Positions 53,518 through 62,722 of a DNA stretch of 64,000 bases are shown here, piece after piece. The translations under genes were made by a program, and so were the position numbers. This DNA comes from an uncultured Bacteroidales bacterium. Lineage in GTDB: Bacteria > Bacteroidota > Bacteroidia > Bacteroidales > UBA932. The notes beneath the pieces were generated by a model. It was given only the letters and a program-made list of their open reading frames with translations. It did no database searches and was not told where the DNA came from. Every line of letters begins with the position of its first letter. The first letter of the stretch is position 1. Location: assembly GCA_944323505.1 (NCBI GenBank), contig CALUST010000032.1, positions 32,291 through 96,290 on the forward strand. The letters run 5' to 3'.

Positions 53518-56038
53518 GATTCCGCGCAGTTTCGGCTCCCGGATAATAGTGACCCAGAATCCTGTGATAATCATATCCTTCGGCAGCCATTACGGCAGCC
53601 CCTATCTGACAAAGGCCGACTCCGTGCCCCCAGCCTGCCCCGTAAAGCACCATATAATCGAAATCCAGATGCCCGGCACCTTCGAGAGCCTTCCTCTCGA
53701 CGACCTCATGCGGAATCCTCATTCCCATGGCATCCGCATATTCCACGGCAAAGGCCGAACTCTTGAGATGAGAATGCGACAGCACGCGCCTTATCTCCAG
53801 TTCCTTTCCTACGACAAGGGTCATCCTGTCACCTATGATACGCAGCCTGTCAATCCTGCCGGAAGCCCCCCTGTGCTCAGGGACAAGGGCGAGCAGCAGT
53901 CCGATGTCATGCCCCGAACGGGAAGATATCAGGTCTGACAGTTCTCTCCGGCCATACCGTACCGACCATCTGAAAAAGTCAGCAGTCTCCCTGTCATAGT
54001 CATTCAGCACTTGGGAAAGGATGGCATCGTCCGCCGTGTCACAGAACGGTCTCGCATGGACTCCCGCTCCTCCCTCGGAGCAGTCTCCTGGATTGCCGTA
54101 ATATGTCTCCGGAGAGATTATCCATCTCCTGGCCGTCTCCTCATCCGAAAGGTCCGGCAGACCGGCACCTGCGGCTGATGCAGCATGTCCATCCCTTCCT
54201 GCATGGTCCGGAGAGTCAGCCACAGGACTGAGGTACGGATATTCCCTGTCTTCCCAGCACGTGCCGAATCTCTCTGTGACACCTCCGCAGCATTTGGAGA
54301 ATCTCGCATCACACAGCCTGCCGTCAGAGACAAGCACCTCGCCCCATGTGGAGTCCACCGCCTTTCTGACAGGCAGTCCCACAGCCCTGGTAAGTCCCTG
54401 ATATCTTTGGCAATGATCATCGGCGCACACATCGAAACCCTTGTGATCTTCCTGTCCGTACCATCTGATGTCTTCGACGAAAGACGACTCCCTGCATTCT
54501 TCCCCGCGATGCGTGATGCTGTCCAGATGGGATACAAGAGCCGGGACACTGTTCATCCAGTCCGGCAAGTCCTTACCTGCGCCGTCCCCTGTGTGCAATA
54601 TGCGGGACATGACCCATGAACGGGATATGACGGCATGAGCCTTGAGAAACTCAAGAGACGATGTCGACTTCATCTCGGAAGATATGACGCTCAGAAGATA
54701 GTCCTCCACTCCCACGATATTGACGGCTCTCAGACGGTCTTTCTCGACGACTATCTTCAAGGCTCCTGCAAACCGCTGGGTCTCTTTCCGTTCCCAATGG
54801 AAACCTGTTCCGATTGTCACACCGTACAGCACGAATCCGGCTTCGGCGAACATCGTGGACAATGTCTGCTCCTCAAAATACAGTTCGTCATAGAGCGCAC
54901 CCCCGTATTCTATCTTGCCTTCACGCCAGACCGCCTTGCGCACTCCGGCCCCGTCAGAAAGTATCTCGAATGATATTTCCCTGTCGCACATTATCCCCAC
55001 TGCAATCCTCGGCTGTGCCCTCGTCAGCCTGTCAATCACCGCCTTCTCCCTCTCAGGAGAGAGAGCGACCTCCGAAACGAGCGATGAGAGCAGGTCCGGA
55101 GTAATCTTCTCGAAATCATCCTTGCAAGGCACCACAAAGAAACCTGCCATATCGGCGCACCCAGGACTTATCATCAGATGGTCAGGACCTTGAGAGAAAT
55201 AGTGGGAAGACCTGTGCGCTGCCCTGAACATGACTGCGGACCGGTATTCCTCCCCGGTATGCCAGGTAATGAGATTGAACATCGGCTCCTCCTTCCCGTC
55301 ACTGATTTCCGCACAGTCAAGCAGGCGGTAGAAGAGTTTGGCCATGGACTTGGCAGTAGATGCCCGCAGCACGAAAATCCCGTGGGCAAACCGCCTGTAG
55401 TGATACAGTTCAGCCTCCTTGACGGATGTGAGGTAGCGAAGAACTGCATCCTTGTCCATGCTGCCCCTCCCGTCCACGCTGCCGGACCTGTCTTCCGGGT
55501 GTGTCTCCGGCGTGATTGTATCCAGAAGCCTGTCAACATCGCACTCAAGAGGCATTATTCCCCTCCATGCAGCCTGGAAATGATGATGGTCCGGAGCCGA
55601 CGCCCCGCATTTCGGGCCGTTGTACATGAACACGTATTTCCTGTAGGCTCTGGCAAGGTCAAGCATATCCACGTACCTGTTCCATATCGACTGGTCGCAA
55701 TGCTTCTCCATCGCTATCACAAGATGCTCCGGGAAGACAGGATAGGGATTGACAAGGATGTCGTATCTCTTGCCTTTCCTGCCGTCGAATCTCAGTTTTA
55801 TCTGTTCTGCCGGACGGTTGTCCCTGCAAAGGAAGCATTTCCTGCTCCCGACTGACCCGGCATCGACCTTGGCTGATGTGGAGACGATTCTTGCAGGATT
55901 GTGCTGCAGCCTCACCTCAAGTCCGCCAATTGTCATCGTCCTGGTCTCCGCATTCTTCAGGGAACGGTAATTGTCCCTCGCAAGAGGCCACAGCGACAAC
56001 TGGTCATTAGTGAAATTTTCCAATGATTTCTTCTTCAC
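53507..56038 (-). CDS. DUF4922-SpoIID fusion protein
   Basis: 843 residues with no signal peptide or membrane helix. The N-terminal ~330 residues are DUF4922, resembling the GalT/HIT phosphorylase-transferase fold: [14 protein letters not shown] (CxxC), [14 protein letters not shown], and [15 protein letters not shown] with an HxHxQ set (His151, His153, Gln155). The C-terminal half is a SpoIID/LytB domain: [15 protein letters not shown] (Glu455 at the catalytic position), [23 protein letters not shown] and [20 protein letters not shown]. SpoIID in sporulators cuts denuded glycan outside the cell, so its fusion to a nucleotidyl/phosphoryl-type enzyme without export signal is odd. Overlaps the GT2 gene by 4 bases and the permease by 11. 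Confidence 0.82.
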   Translation of the reverse strand: MKKKSLENFTNDQLSLWPLARDNYRSLKNAETRTMTIGGLEVRLQHNPARIVSTSAKVDAGSVGSRKCFLCRDNRPAEQIKLRFDGRKGKRYDILVNPYPVFPEHLVIAMEKHCDQSIWNRYVDMLDLARAYRKYVFMYNGPKCGASAPDHHHFQAAWRGIMPLECDVDRLLDTITPETHPEDRSGSVDGRGSMDKDAVLRYLTSVKEAELYHYRRFAHGIFVLRASTAKSMAKLFYRLLDCAEISDGKEEPMFNLITWHTGEEYRSAVMFRAAHRSSHYFSQGPDHLMISPGCADMAGFFVVPCKDDFEKITPDLLSSLVSEVALSPEREKAVIDRLTRAQPRIAVGIMCDREISFEILSDGAGVRKAVWREGKIEYGGALYDELYFEEQTLSTMFAEAGFVLYGVTIGTGFHWERKETQRFAGALKIVVEKDRLRAVNIVGVEDYLLSVISSEMKSTSSLEFLKAHAVISRSWVMSRILHTGDGAGKDLPDWMNSVPALVSHLDSITHRGEECRESSFVEDIRWYGQEDHKGFDVCADDHCQRYQGLTRAVGLPVRKAVDSTWGEVLVSDGRLCDARFSKCCGGVTERFGTCWEDREYPYLSPVADSPDHAGRDGHAASAAGAGLPDLSDEETARRWIISPETYYGNPGDCSEGGAGVHARPFCDTADDAILSQVLNDYDRETADFFRWSVRYGRRELSDLISSRSGHDIGLLLALVPEHRGASGRIDRLRIIGDRMTLVVGKELEIRRVLSHSHLKSSAFAVEYADAMGMRIPHEVVERKALEGAGHLDFDYMVLYGAGWGHGVGLCQIGAAVMAAEGYDYHRILGHYYPGAETARNHEE

Positions 56039-57522
56039 GCTGATATTCCTTTATCAGATTCTTCAGACAGGCCGGTTCCCTGCCGTCTGCGGTTGAGTGC
56101 AATTCTCGCCTCTATCTCCCATGTCCTGAGTCGGTCCTTGTACAGATTGTTGGCATTGACATTTTCGGAACTCAGGGCGGCGTCCGAATTGCCCTCCCAT
56201 CTCCTGCAGCAATACAGAACGTCATAAATACGGCCGATACGGTATTCCCTGCTGATTCTCAGACCCATGGCATAATCCTCCCCATAACACACATCCGGGA
56301 AGCGGAACTGTCTCAACAAAGATGTCCTGAATGCTCTCGGTGCCCCGAGTCCGTTGATTCTCAAGGCATTGTTCCTGCCATTGGCATCAGTCCACTCCCT
56401 GTGGTCAATGACTCCCGGCGGAATCGGATTCATATTGAAATCTGTCATACTGTATGTGCCTATGACCATGGCACATCCCTGGCTGTCGAATGCAGACACT
56501 ATCATGGACAGGGTGTCGGGACCGGAATACACATCGTCACTGTCCAGCTGGACAGCAAATTCCCCGCACTCGGGACTGTCCACGGCAAGATTCCAGCATC
56601 CGCCTATCCCCAGATCCTCTTCCGAAGGTATGATATGTATCAGTTTCGGGACACCGCCATCGCCTGTGTGTTCCGCTGCCATGTCCCGGAGAAGTTCCGA
56701 AGTCCCGTCCGAGGAACGGTTGTCGACGACAATCACATTATAGGCGAAATCCGCATTCTGCGACAACGCGCTTCTTACGGCATCCCCTATGGTTCTCACC
56801 CTGTTGCGGACAGGAATGACCACTGATGCCCTGACAGGGAAAGTCTCGTCTGCGGCAGGGACATATTCCTTGAATGATGGAGCCAGCCAGGCGCCGATAC
56901 GCTTGAGATAGGCAGTACATATCCGCTCCATCTCCTGCTGCACCTCCCTGTTGCGAGGGTCGACATAGTCAAACTGCCTTTCTCCAGACTTCCTGAAATC
57001 AAAAGGTATGTCGGTGTACAGCGGCTCATTTATGTGGACAATCCTTTTCATCCTGAGCCTCAGGTCATAAAGCGCTCCATACACATAGTCCTCGTCCATC
57101 TCCCTTACGGCGCGGCGGAACGAGGATGAGCGGAAGACAAGCACAGGGCCGAAATCGAAATCATCCCTCACCGCCCCTTTCTGGCAATCTATCAGAGGAT
57201 GAAGCCGTCTTGTCTCGCCGTCTTCCGTGCGGACAAGGTCATAATGGTCAGAATAAAGCATATCCGCCCCTGTCTCCTCTGCAACGGAGATGAACCTGTC
57301 AAGGGCATATGCTCCTGCCTCCGCAGGGACATCCCGCGTATAAATCAGCATATACCCGGAAGATACCGCATCTGCAAGACTGCGCAGGACTGATGTGCTT
57401 CTGATGGACTTCTCTGAAAGGACAGTCACTCCTGAAAAGGAGTCACTCCTGCTGAAAGATTCCACGACAGTGGAAATCTCGTCTCCGGACATCTCCGGAA
57501 TAAAACATTCGATATCGGACAT
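56035..57522 (-). CDS. Family 2 glycosyltransferase with extra N-terminal domain
   Basis: 495 residues from [15 protein letters not shown] (57522). The first ~230 residues form a weakly GT-like region ([37 protein letters not shown]), and a standard GT-A domain follows: [37 protein letters not shown], and the DxD-type [12 protein letters not shown] at about residue 328. It transfers a sugar from a nucleotide donor; acceptor unknown. A longer in-frame start at 57561 would overlap the NUDIX gene by 14 bases. Overlaps the DUF4922-SpoIID start by 4 bases, implying coupled translation. Confidence 0.85.
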   Translation of the reverse strand: MSDIECFIPEMSGDEISTVVESFSRSDSFSGVTVLSEKSIRSTSVLRSLADAVSSGYMLIYTRDVPAEAGAYALDRFISVAEETGADMLYSDHYDLVRTEDGETRRLHPLIDCQKGAVRDDFDFGPVLVFRSSSFRRAVREMDEDYVYGALYDLRLRMKRIVHINEPLYTDIPFDFRKSGERQFDYVDPRNREVQQEMERICTAYLKRIGAWLAPSFKEYVPAADETFPVRASVVIPVRNRVRTIGDAVRSALSQNADFAYNVIVVDNRSSDGTSELLRDMAAEHTGDGGVPKLIHIIPSEEDLGIGGCWNLAVDSPECGEFAVQLDSDDVYSGPDTLSMIVSAFDSQGCAMVIGTYSMTDFNMNPIPPGVIDHREWTDANGRNNALRINGLGAPRAFRTSLLRQFRFPDVCYGEDYAMGLRISREYRIGRIYDVLYCCRRWEGNSDAALSSENVNANNLYKDRLRTWEIEARIALNRRRQGTGLSEESDKGISA

Positions 57523-57547
57523 CTTGTATTCTTTTGGACATCGTCCG

Positions 57548-58204
57548 TCACAGGAGGGCAAGCAAACTGTCCTTTATCCGGACGAACTCTCCTTCAAAGT
57601 TAGGTGTAAAGAGCGACTTTCCCAAATTTTCTCCTATCTCATCCATTGTCCACCCGCGCACCTCATCAACTTCCTCATGATCAGGGGAAAGAGAGAAAGA
57701 ACCCACTGCTGCGAAGACATTGATCATCTCTTTTTCAATCTCTGACTCGAATTCATAGGAACACAGCCATACAGGATTGTAGGCAGTGAGTCCGAGTTCT
57801 TCGGAAGATTCGCGGTAAAGGGCTTCGATGACTGATTCGCCGAAATCAATATGACCGCCGACAGCAGTGTCCCATCTGCCCGGCTGGATGTCCTTGGACA
57901 TGGAGCGTTTCTGCAGATAGAGACGACCGTACCGGTCAATGATATGGAGATGCACGACCGGATGCAGTGGTTTCGCTCCCGAATGGCAATATGCCCTTGT
58001 CGCACGACCCAGGACAACGCCGTTGGGCGCTATCACGGGAAAATATTCCCTTCTCGGGCGGCCGATGCCGTCAGCGGCCTCAGACAATGATGTATCGGAT
58101 GCCGCACGGGGCTCCTGCCCTGCCCTTTCTGCAGCCGACATGGCTACCGGATGCGGGATCTCCGGGACCGGTCCGTCAGGATATATCAATTCAAACATAT
58201 TCAA
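57548..58204 (-). CDS. NUDIX hydrolase
   Basis: 218 residues with an exact Nudix box [20 protein letters not shown] followed by LGL (Gx5Ex7REUxEExGU). The core ([19 protein letters not shown]) resembles isopentenyl-diphosphate isomerase-like and ADP-sugar Nudix enzymes. A ~55-residue N-terminal extension rich in Ala/Glu/Ser is unusual. It hydrolyses some nucleoside- or sugar-diphosphate; substrate not predictable. It overlaps the DUF6064 gene by 14 bases upstream and precedes the GT2 gene by 25 bases. Confidence 0.88.
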   Translation of the reverse strand: MNMFELIYPDGPVPEIPHPVAMSAAERAGQEPRAASDTSLSEAADGIGRPRREYFPVIAPNGVVLGRATRAYCHSGAKPLHPVVHLHIIDRYGRLYLQKRSMSKDIQPGRWDTAVGGHIDFGESVIEALYRESSEELGLTAYNPVWLCSYEFESEIEKEMINVFAAVGSFSLSPDHEEVDEVRGWTMDEIGENLGKSLFTPNFEGEFVRIKDSLLALL

Positions 58205-58895
58205 TCACCATACAGGCACCTATCAGTACCGCAACCAGTAATATCAGTGCAGAGACAGCCTTTACGGAAGGCTTGTGCTCCGTTTTGTCAGCATCGACGG
58301 CCTCCTTGAAAAAGATGAACATCGACGGCAGACAGGCCGCAGCAAGCAGTATATCCTCCGGAATGTCGAAAAGCACAATCTTCGAAATGGCGATTATGGA
58401 CCAGTGCACTATGAAAATAAATGCAAAGAAATTGATTCTGTTGTTGAAGGCCATCAGCATTCCCAGCATGTAGAGAGCCACCGCACTCGGGAGCATCGGA
58501 GTGGCAATCATAGGGAATTCCATGCCTCTCAACACGGATATGAGAGGATAGACAAGGGGCAGAAGCAGCATTATCACTCCCCACGGCCTGTATCTTCCCG
58601 ATTTCTGGAATGACGAGAAATGCGTGACGAGATCATATATCCATGCCGCAGCCATCATACACCAGAAAATGGTCATGACACTCGAATAATCCCTGCCTGA
58701 AGCGAATTGCCCGTAATAGACAAAGGCTATCCAAAGCGAGACCGCCACCATGTATATCTTCATAGCCACCTTGGCCCATGTGCATGGCCTGAGCCAGAGT
58801 ATGACTGTCAGTATTGCCGCAACAGCCATAAGACCTATCTGGTATGGCCATGTCGCCGCATTATAGTCCGCTATTGTGTTCCAGAATATATCCAT
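58191..58895 (-). CDS. DUF6064 family integral membrane protein
   Basis: 234 residues with about seven hydrophobic helices. The start DIFWNTIADYNAATWPYQI is the typical DUF6064 opening. No function is known for the family. Lies 3 bases after the ThrE-type small subunit gene and overlaps the NUDIX gene by 14 bases, so it is translationally packed in the same operon-like run. Confidence 0.7.
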   Translation of the reverse strand: MDIFWNTIADYNAATWPYQIGLMAVAAILTVILWLRPCTWAKVAMKIYMVAVSLWIAFVYYGQFASGRDYSSVMTIFWCMMAAAWIYDLVTHFSSFQKSGRYRPWGVIMLLLPLVYPLISVLRGMEFPMIATPMLPSAVALYMLGMLMAFNNRINFFAFIFIVHWSIIAISKIVLFDIPEDILLAAACLPSMFIFFKEAVDADKTEHKPSVKAVSALILLVAVLIGACMVIEYV

Positions 58896-58898
58896 AGG

Positions 58899-59396
58899 CT
58901 AAATGAATCTTGACCCCCTGGTCATTGAATTGGCCCTCTCCCTCAACAGGAATACAGGTACAGTGGCGCCTACTGCCAGCATGAAGATGACACTGAAGGA
59001 CACCGAAGCATTGTATATCATCGACTGGAGATATTCGCTTCCCTGGGTCGGGGATGAAATCTCCTGAAGGAACATAATGAGTGAGAATACAGTCTTGTAG
59101 GCATAGGTCCCTGGCACCATCGGGAGCAGGGCCGGGATGTAGAGTACGGTCATAGGGCAGAAGACCTTCCTGCCGAACCAGACGCTGCCTGTACCGATGA
59201 TGAATGCAGCAATCAGCGATGCTGAAGCGATGTCCACACCGAGAAATGTCATGAGACAGTACCGGGTCGCATGCCCTACGGCTGCGAGAATGGCAATGTA
59301 CGGGAACGCCCTCATCGGAGGATCCGATATTGAACCGAACCCCATTGCGGCTATCGCCGCGAACAATCCGTCCGAAATGATATCTGCCGCAATCAT
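58899..59396 (-). CDS. Threonine/serine exporter, small (ThrE C-terminal half) subunit
   Basis: 165 residues with four or five helices. Corresponds to the C-terminal membrane half of ThrE (DUF3815/ThrE_2): GLFAAIAAMGFGSISDPPMRA, FLGVDIASASLIAAFIIG and CPMTVLYIPALLPMVPGTYAYK, a conserved ThrE signature. Works together with the product of the preceding gene, which it overlaps by 4 bases. Exports threonine/serine or related small molecules. Confidence 0.85.
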   Translation of the reverse strand: MIAADIISDGLFAAIAAMGFGSISDPPMRAFPYIAILAAVGHATRYCLMTFLGVDIASASLIAAFIIGTGSVWFGRKVFCPMTVLYIPALLPMVPGTYAYKTVFSLIMFLQEISSPTQGSEYLQSMIYNASVSFSVIFMLAVGATVPVFLLRERANSMTRGSRFI

Positions 59397-60163
59397 AACA
59401 AACTGTCTTTAACCAGCATCAGTGTCCCCGACATGCCGATGGCGATACATACTATGAGCATCAGGGCATTGACAAGGCGGCTGATGCCTATCTGGATGTG
59501 CCCGTCAGTGATGTCTATCACCCCGTTGATGAGAGGGACTCCAGGCACAAGGTACAGCACACTCGTGGCGAGTGCGATTTCTGCAGTGTCAATCCCCAGA
59601 GTCAGGGCAGTGGAGGCGCACAGGGACGCCACAAATGCCGATACTATGAATACTATATAATGGTTCACATGCCTCCTGGTAAGATGCTGTCTGGTGAAGA
59701 ATCCTATCAACGTGGCAGTGAATGTCACAAGCATGGCCCAGATGTCCCCTCCGAAAAGCCTGCAGAAGGAGGCATTGGCAAGCGATGCCATGAAGAGAAC
59801 GAACACAGGGTTCATCTTCGGCTTGGAGACAAGGGCATCGAACTTCATGCGTATTTCATCGAGGGTCATCTTCTTGTCATAGGCAGCCCAACTCAATGCG
59901 CTCAGATCGGCATTCCATTCAAAACTTATCGGGAAAGCCGGAATGTCAAGCACACGCGTGTTCATGACAGAGGTGTCATCCTTGCCGCACACGGTGAGGG
60001 TGGCTGTCTTCTGCGATGTGTGTATGCTGACATCCACGCCAAGAGCGGTGCCGAGCCTCTTGCTGTTCCGCACCACTCTGGAAGTATGGACGCCTGCGCC
60101 CAACATATAAGAAAGATAGCGGGCTATGAAATCCGCTATCTCTGTCACATATTCTTGTGTCAT
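59393..60163 (-). CDS. Threonine/serine exporter, large (ThrE N-terminal half) subunit
   Basis: 256 residues: a soluble N-terminal part (YLSYMLGAGVHTSRVVRNSKRLG) and five helices (PVFVLFMASLANASFCRLFGG, VLYLVPGVPLINGVIDITDGH), the DUF1212/ThrE pattern. In many bacteria the exporter is split into two chains exactly like this. Follows the AspT/YidE-type transporter gene by 16 bases. Confidence 0.87.
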   Translation of the reverse strand: MTQEYVTEIADFIARYLSYMLGAGVHTSRVVRNSKRLGTALGVDVSIHTSQKTATLTVCGKDDTSVMNTRVLDIPAFPISFEWNADLSALSWAAYDKKMTLDEIRMKFDALVSKPKMNPVFVLFMASLANASFCRLFGGDIWAMLVTFTATLIGFFTRQHLTRRHVNHYIVFIVSAFVASLCASTALTLGIDTAEIALATSVLYLVPGVPLINGVIDITDGHIQIGISRLVNALMLIVCIAIGMSGTLMLVKDSLL

Positions 60164-60179
60164 AAGTCCTTCTGTCCGG

Positions 60180-61865
60180 CTATGCCACTGCTATCAGTAT
60201 CAGTATCTGCGCCATGAGCACCCTCATGAACATCGTAAGCGGGTACACTGTCGCATAACTTACCGACGTATAGTCTGTACCGTAGGCGTTCTGGGCGAAT
60301 GCAAGTACCGGAGGGTTGGTGCAACCGCCGGAGAGCAGGCCGCAGACCTGATAGAAGTTCAGTTTGAACACTGTCTTGCCGAGAATGGCGATAAGCCCTG
60401 TAGGGATGAGAGTTATGAGCGCTCCGTAAAGAATCCACCAGTAACCTCCGTTGACGATGGAATCCACAAAGTTCTCACCTGCGCTGAGCCCGACTGCTGC
60501 AAGGAAGATGGAGATACCTATCTCCCTGAGCATCAGGTTGGCACTCATTGTGGTGTAGGTGGTTATCTTGAGTTTCGGACCGAAATATCCGAGCAGGATG
60601 GCGATGATGAGAGGGCCTCCGGCAAGACCGAACTTGATGGCCTGAGGGATACCCGGGATCATTATCGGAATCGACCCGAAGAGCACACCGAGGGCGATGC
60701 CGAAGAATATCGGGATAAGGTTCGGATGATTGAGCCCGGCCCTGGAGTTGCCGACGAACTTGGCCACCTGGCTGATGTCCTTGTCGTGTCCTACGACAAG
60801 CAGGGTATCACCCATCTGTACAATGAGGTCAGGATTGGCGACAAGGTCGATGCCGCCTCTGTTCACCCTTGTGATGCTGACTCCGTATGTTGTCCTGATT
60901 CTGAGGTCTTTGAGACGTTTCCCGGTCATGGATGTCCTGGTGATGGTGAGTTTCCTCACGGCCATGGATGCATCAATCTTGTCCCACGCCTCCTTAGGCA
61001 TGTCTATCTGCTCGCCGAACAGCATTGTGACAGCCTCCACGGAATTCTGCGATGTCACCACCAGCAGGTCGTCGCCTTCATGGAGGACAGTAGTGGCCAC
61101 CGGCACTGTCACTGCCCCGTTGCGGTATATGCGGGATATGATGAACTTGTTCTCTATGGCATGGCTGACCTCAAGTATCGTCTTGCCGAATACCGCAGGA
61201 TTCTTGATGCAGAATGCCAGTCTCTGAGGGGAGTCCATTCCGGTCTCGCGGCTGTTCATCTCGTCTTCCTCTTTCTTGAGGTCCACCTTGAACATGGCCT
61301 TGGTGAGCATTATCACCAGAATGACACCGAGCACGCCGATAGGATAGGCCACGGCATAGCCGGATGCCAGGGATGATGATATCGCCGACGAGTTGACTTC
61401 ATGCAGGAAAGAGCCTGATGTCGCATCGAGGTACGTCTGCTGGGCGGCACCGAGACCAGGGGTATTGGTAACCGCACCTGACATGACGCCGGTGAGCGTG
61501 ACAAGATTCTCACCTGTCACAAGATGTATGACATAGGTCGTGATAACCCCGAGCAGGACGAGGGCTACTGCCAGCAGGTTGAGCTTGAGTCCTCCGCTCT
61601 TGAACGAGTGGAAGAATCCAGGTCCCACCTGGAGTCCGATTGAGAATACGAAAAGTATGAGTCCGAATTCCTTGAGGAAATGCAGCAGCGAGGCATCGGC
61701 GCGGAATCCGAAATGACTCAGCAGGATACCTACAAACAGAATCCATGTCGACCCGAGCGACACTCCCTTGATCCTGATCTTTCCGAGCAGAAGACCTACG
61801 GCAATCACAAATGCCAAAAGCATTATCGAATGCCCGGTTCCCTGACCAAAAAACAATTCTTTCAT
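60180..61865 (-). CDS. AspT/YidE-type putative transporter with two RCK_C domains
   Basis: 561 residues of the aspartate:alanine exchanger (AAE) family. Helices 1-5 (LLAFVIAVGLLLGKIRIKGV, FGLILFVFSIGLQVGPGFF, SGAVTNTPGLGAAQQTY), then two cytoplasmic RCK_C/TrkA_C domains (around SRIYRNGAVTVPVAT with EGDDLLVVTS, and ITRVNRGGIDLVANP with GDTLLVVGHD), then a second membrane half (GLLSGGCTNPPVLAFAQNAYG). Substrate unknown: most family members are uncharacterised. First gene of a run of ten minus-strand genes extending to 49667. Confidence 0.9.
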   Translation of the reverse strand: MKELFFGQGTGHSIMLLAFVIAVGLLLGKIRIKGVSLGSTWILFVGILLSHFGFRADASLLHFLKEFGLILFVFSIGLQVGPGFFHSFKSGGLKLNLLAVALVLLGVITTYVIHLVTGENLVTLTGVMSGAVTNTPGLGAAQQTYLDATSGSFLHEVNSSAISSSLASGYAVAYPIGVLGVILVIMLTKAMFKVDLKKEEDEMNSRETGMDSPQRLAFCIKNPAVFGKTILEVSHAIENKFIISRIYRNGAVTVPVATTVLHEGDDLLVVTSQNSVEAVTMLFGEQIDMPKEAWDKIDASMAVRKLTITRTSMTGKRLKDLRIRTTYGVSITRVNRGGIDLVANPDLIVQMGDTLLVVGHDKDISQVAKFVGNSRAGLNHPNLIPIFFGIALGVLFGSIPIMIPGIPQAIKFGLAGGPLIIAILLGYFGPKLKITTYTTMSANLMLREIGISIFLAAVGLSAGENFVDSIVNGGYWWILYGALITLIPTGLIAILGKTVFKLNFYQVCGLLSGGCTNPPVLAFAQNAYGTDYTSVSYATVYPLTMFMRVLMAQILILIAVA

Positions 61866-61934
61866 AATATATTATCCTAAAATTTTTCAATTTGTCCGCT
61901 CCAGGGCTGCAGAGGTCCCGCCCCGGAAGTCACG

Positions 61935-62669
61935 TCAGAACAAGATGTCGGCACAGAAAGCCTGCCTGTCACCCGCCATGCCTTCCACAAGATACCTCAC
62001 ATTCTCCCCCTCTTCGGTCCTGACCTTGGATATCGAAACGACATCACCCGGCCTTGTCTCGTGGTTGAAATTGATGCGGATTTCCTTCACGGGCTTTGAT
62101 GAGACTGTGTCATAGCCGACGGCATCCATCGCCCAGACGATATACATGGCATTGTTGGTGTGCCCGTTGACATCAATATCGGAATACGACACCACATGGT
62201 CACAGACATGCTCAGGCTGCACACCTTTGGGCATCTGCACCTTGCCGCACGGCTGTTCTATGGCGTTATCCTTGCAGGCACCGTCGTTTTCGGACAGGGC
62301 ATCTCGGACAATGCGCCTTGTGTCTATATTGATGACAAGCCATGAAGTGGTGGCTTCCACGAGCGGATTGCCGTCCTTGTCAGTCATCCTGAAATCCCTC
62401 AGATAGAACATCATTGACGGTCCCTTATGCCATGTGACCAGATCCGTCTCCTCTTTCCATCTCGGATGGCGGATGAATTTTATATGCATTCTTGAGAGCA
62501 CCCAGAGAGTCCTGGTACGTGAAAGGTCCTCATATCCGAAGCCGAGTATGTCGGCGTGCCTGTTGGCCATCTCCTGTGCAAGATCCATGAACGATGCAGG
62601 TTTCAGCAACTGTGATGCATCAGTCTGATAGCACGGGATGACAATATGCTGCGCAAGTCTGTTTTCCAT
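61935..62669 (-). CDS. Acyl-ACP thioesterase
   Basis: Releases free fatty acids from acyl-carrier protein. 244 residues with two hot-dog halves: the N-terminal half (QTDASQLLKPASFMDLAQEM, GFGYEDLSRTRTLWVLSRMH) and a second half with VSYSDIDVNGHTNNAMYIVW, where Asp, Asn and His are the conserved catalytic-region residues of FatA-like enzymes. Own promoter (62691-62722) lies in the gap before and over the stop of the HU-CCDC81 gene. Confidence 0.9.
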   Translation of the reverse strand: MENRLAQHIVIPCYQTDASQLLKPASFMDLAQEMANRHADILGFGYEDLSRTRTLWVLSRMHIKFIRHPRWKEETDLVTWHKGPSMMFYLRDFRMTDKDGNPLVEATTSWLVINIDTRRIVRDALSENDGACKDNAIEQPCGKVQMPKGVQPEHVCDHVVSYSDIDVNGHTNNAMYIVWAMDAVGYDTVSSKPVKEIRINFNHETRPGDVVSISKVRTEEGENVRYLVEGMAGDRQAFCADILF

Positions 62670-62690
62670 ACAAGAAGATTAAAACGCCCG

Positions 62691-62722
62691 CAAAAGTAAC
62701 ATTTAATACCTAATAAAACAAA
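62691..62722 (-). promoter_or_regulatory. Promoter of the acyl-ACP thioesterase gene
   Basis: Minus strand: TTTG (62722-62719), 20 bases, TACTTTTG (62698-62691), 22 bases before the start codon. Confidence 0.6.
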
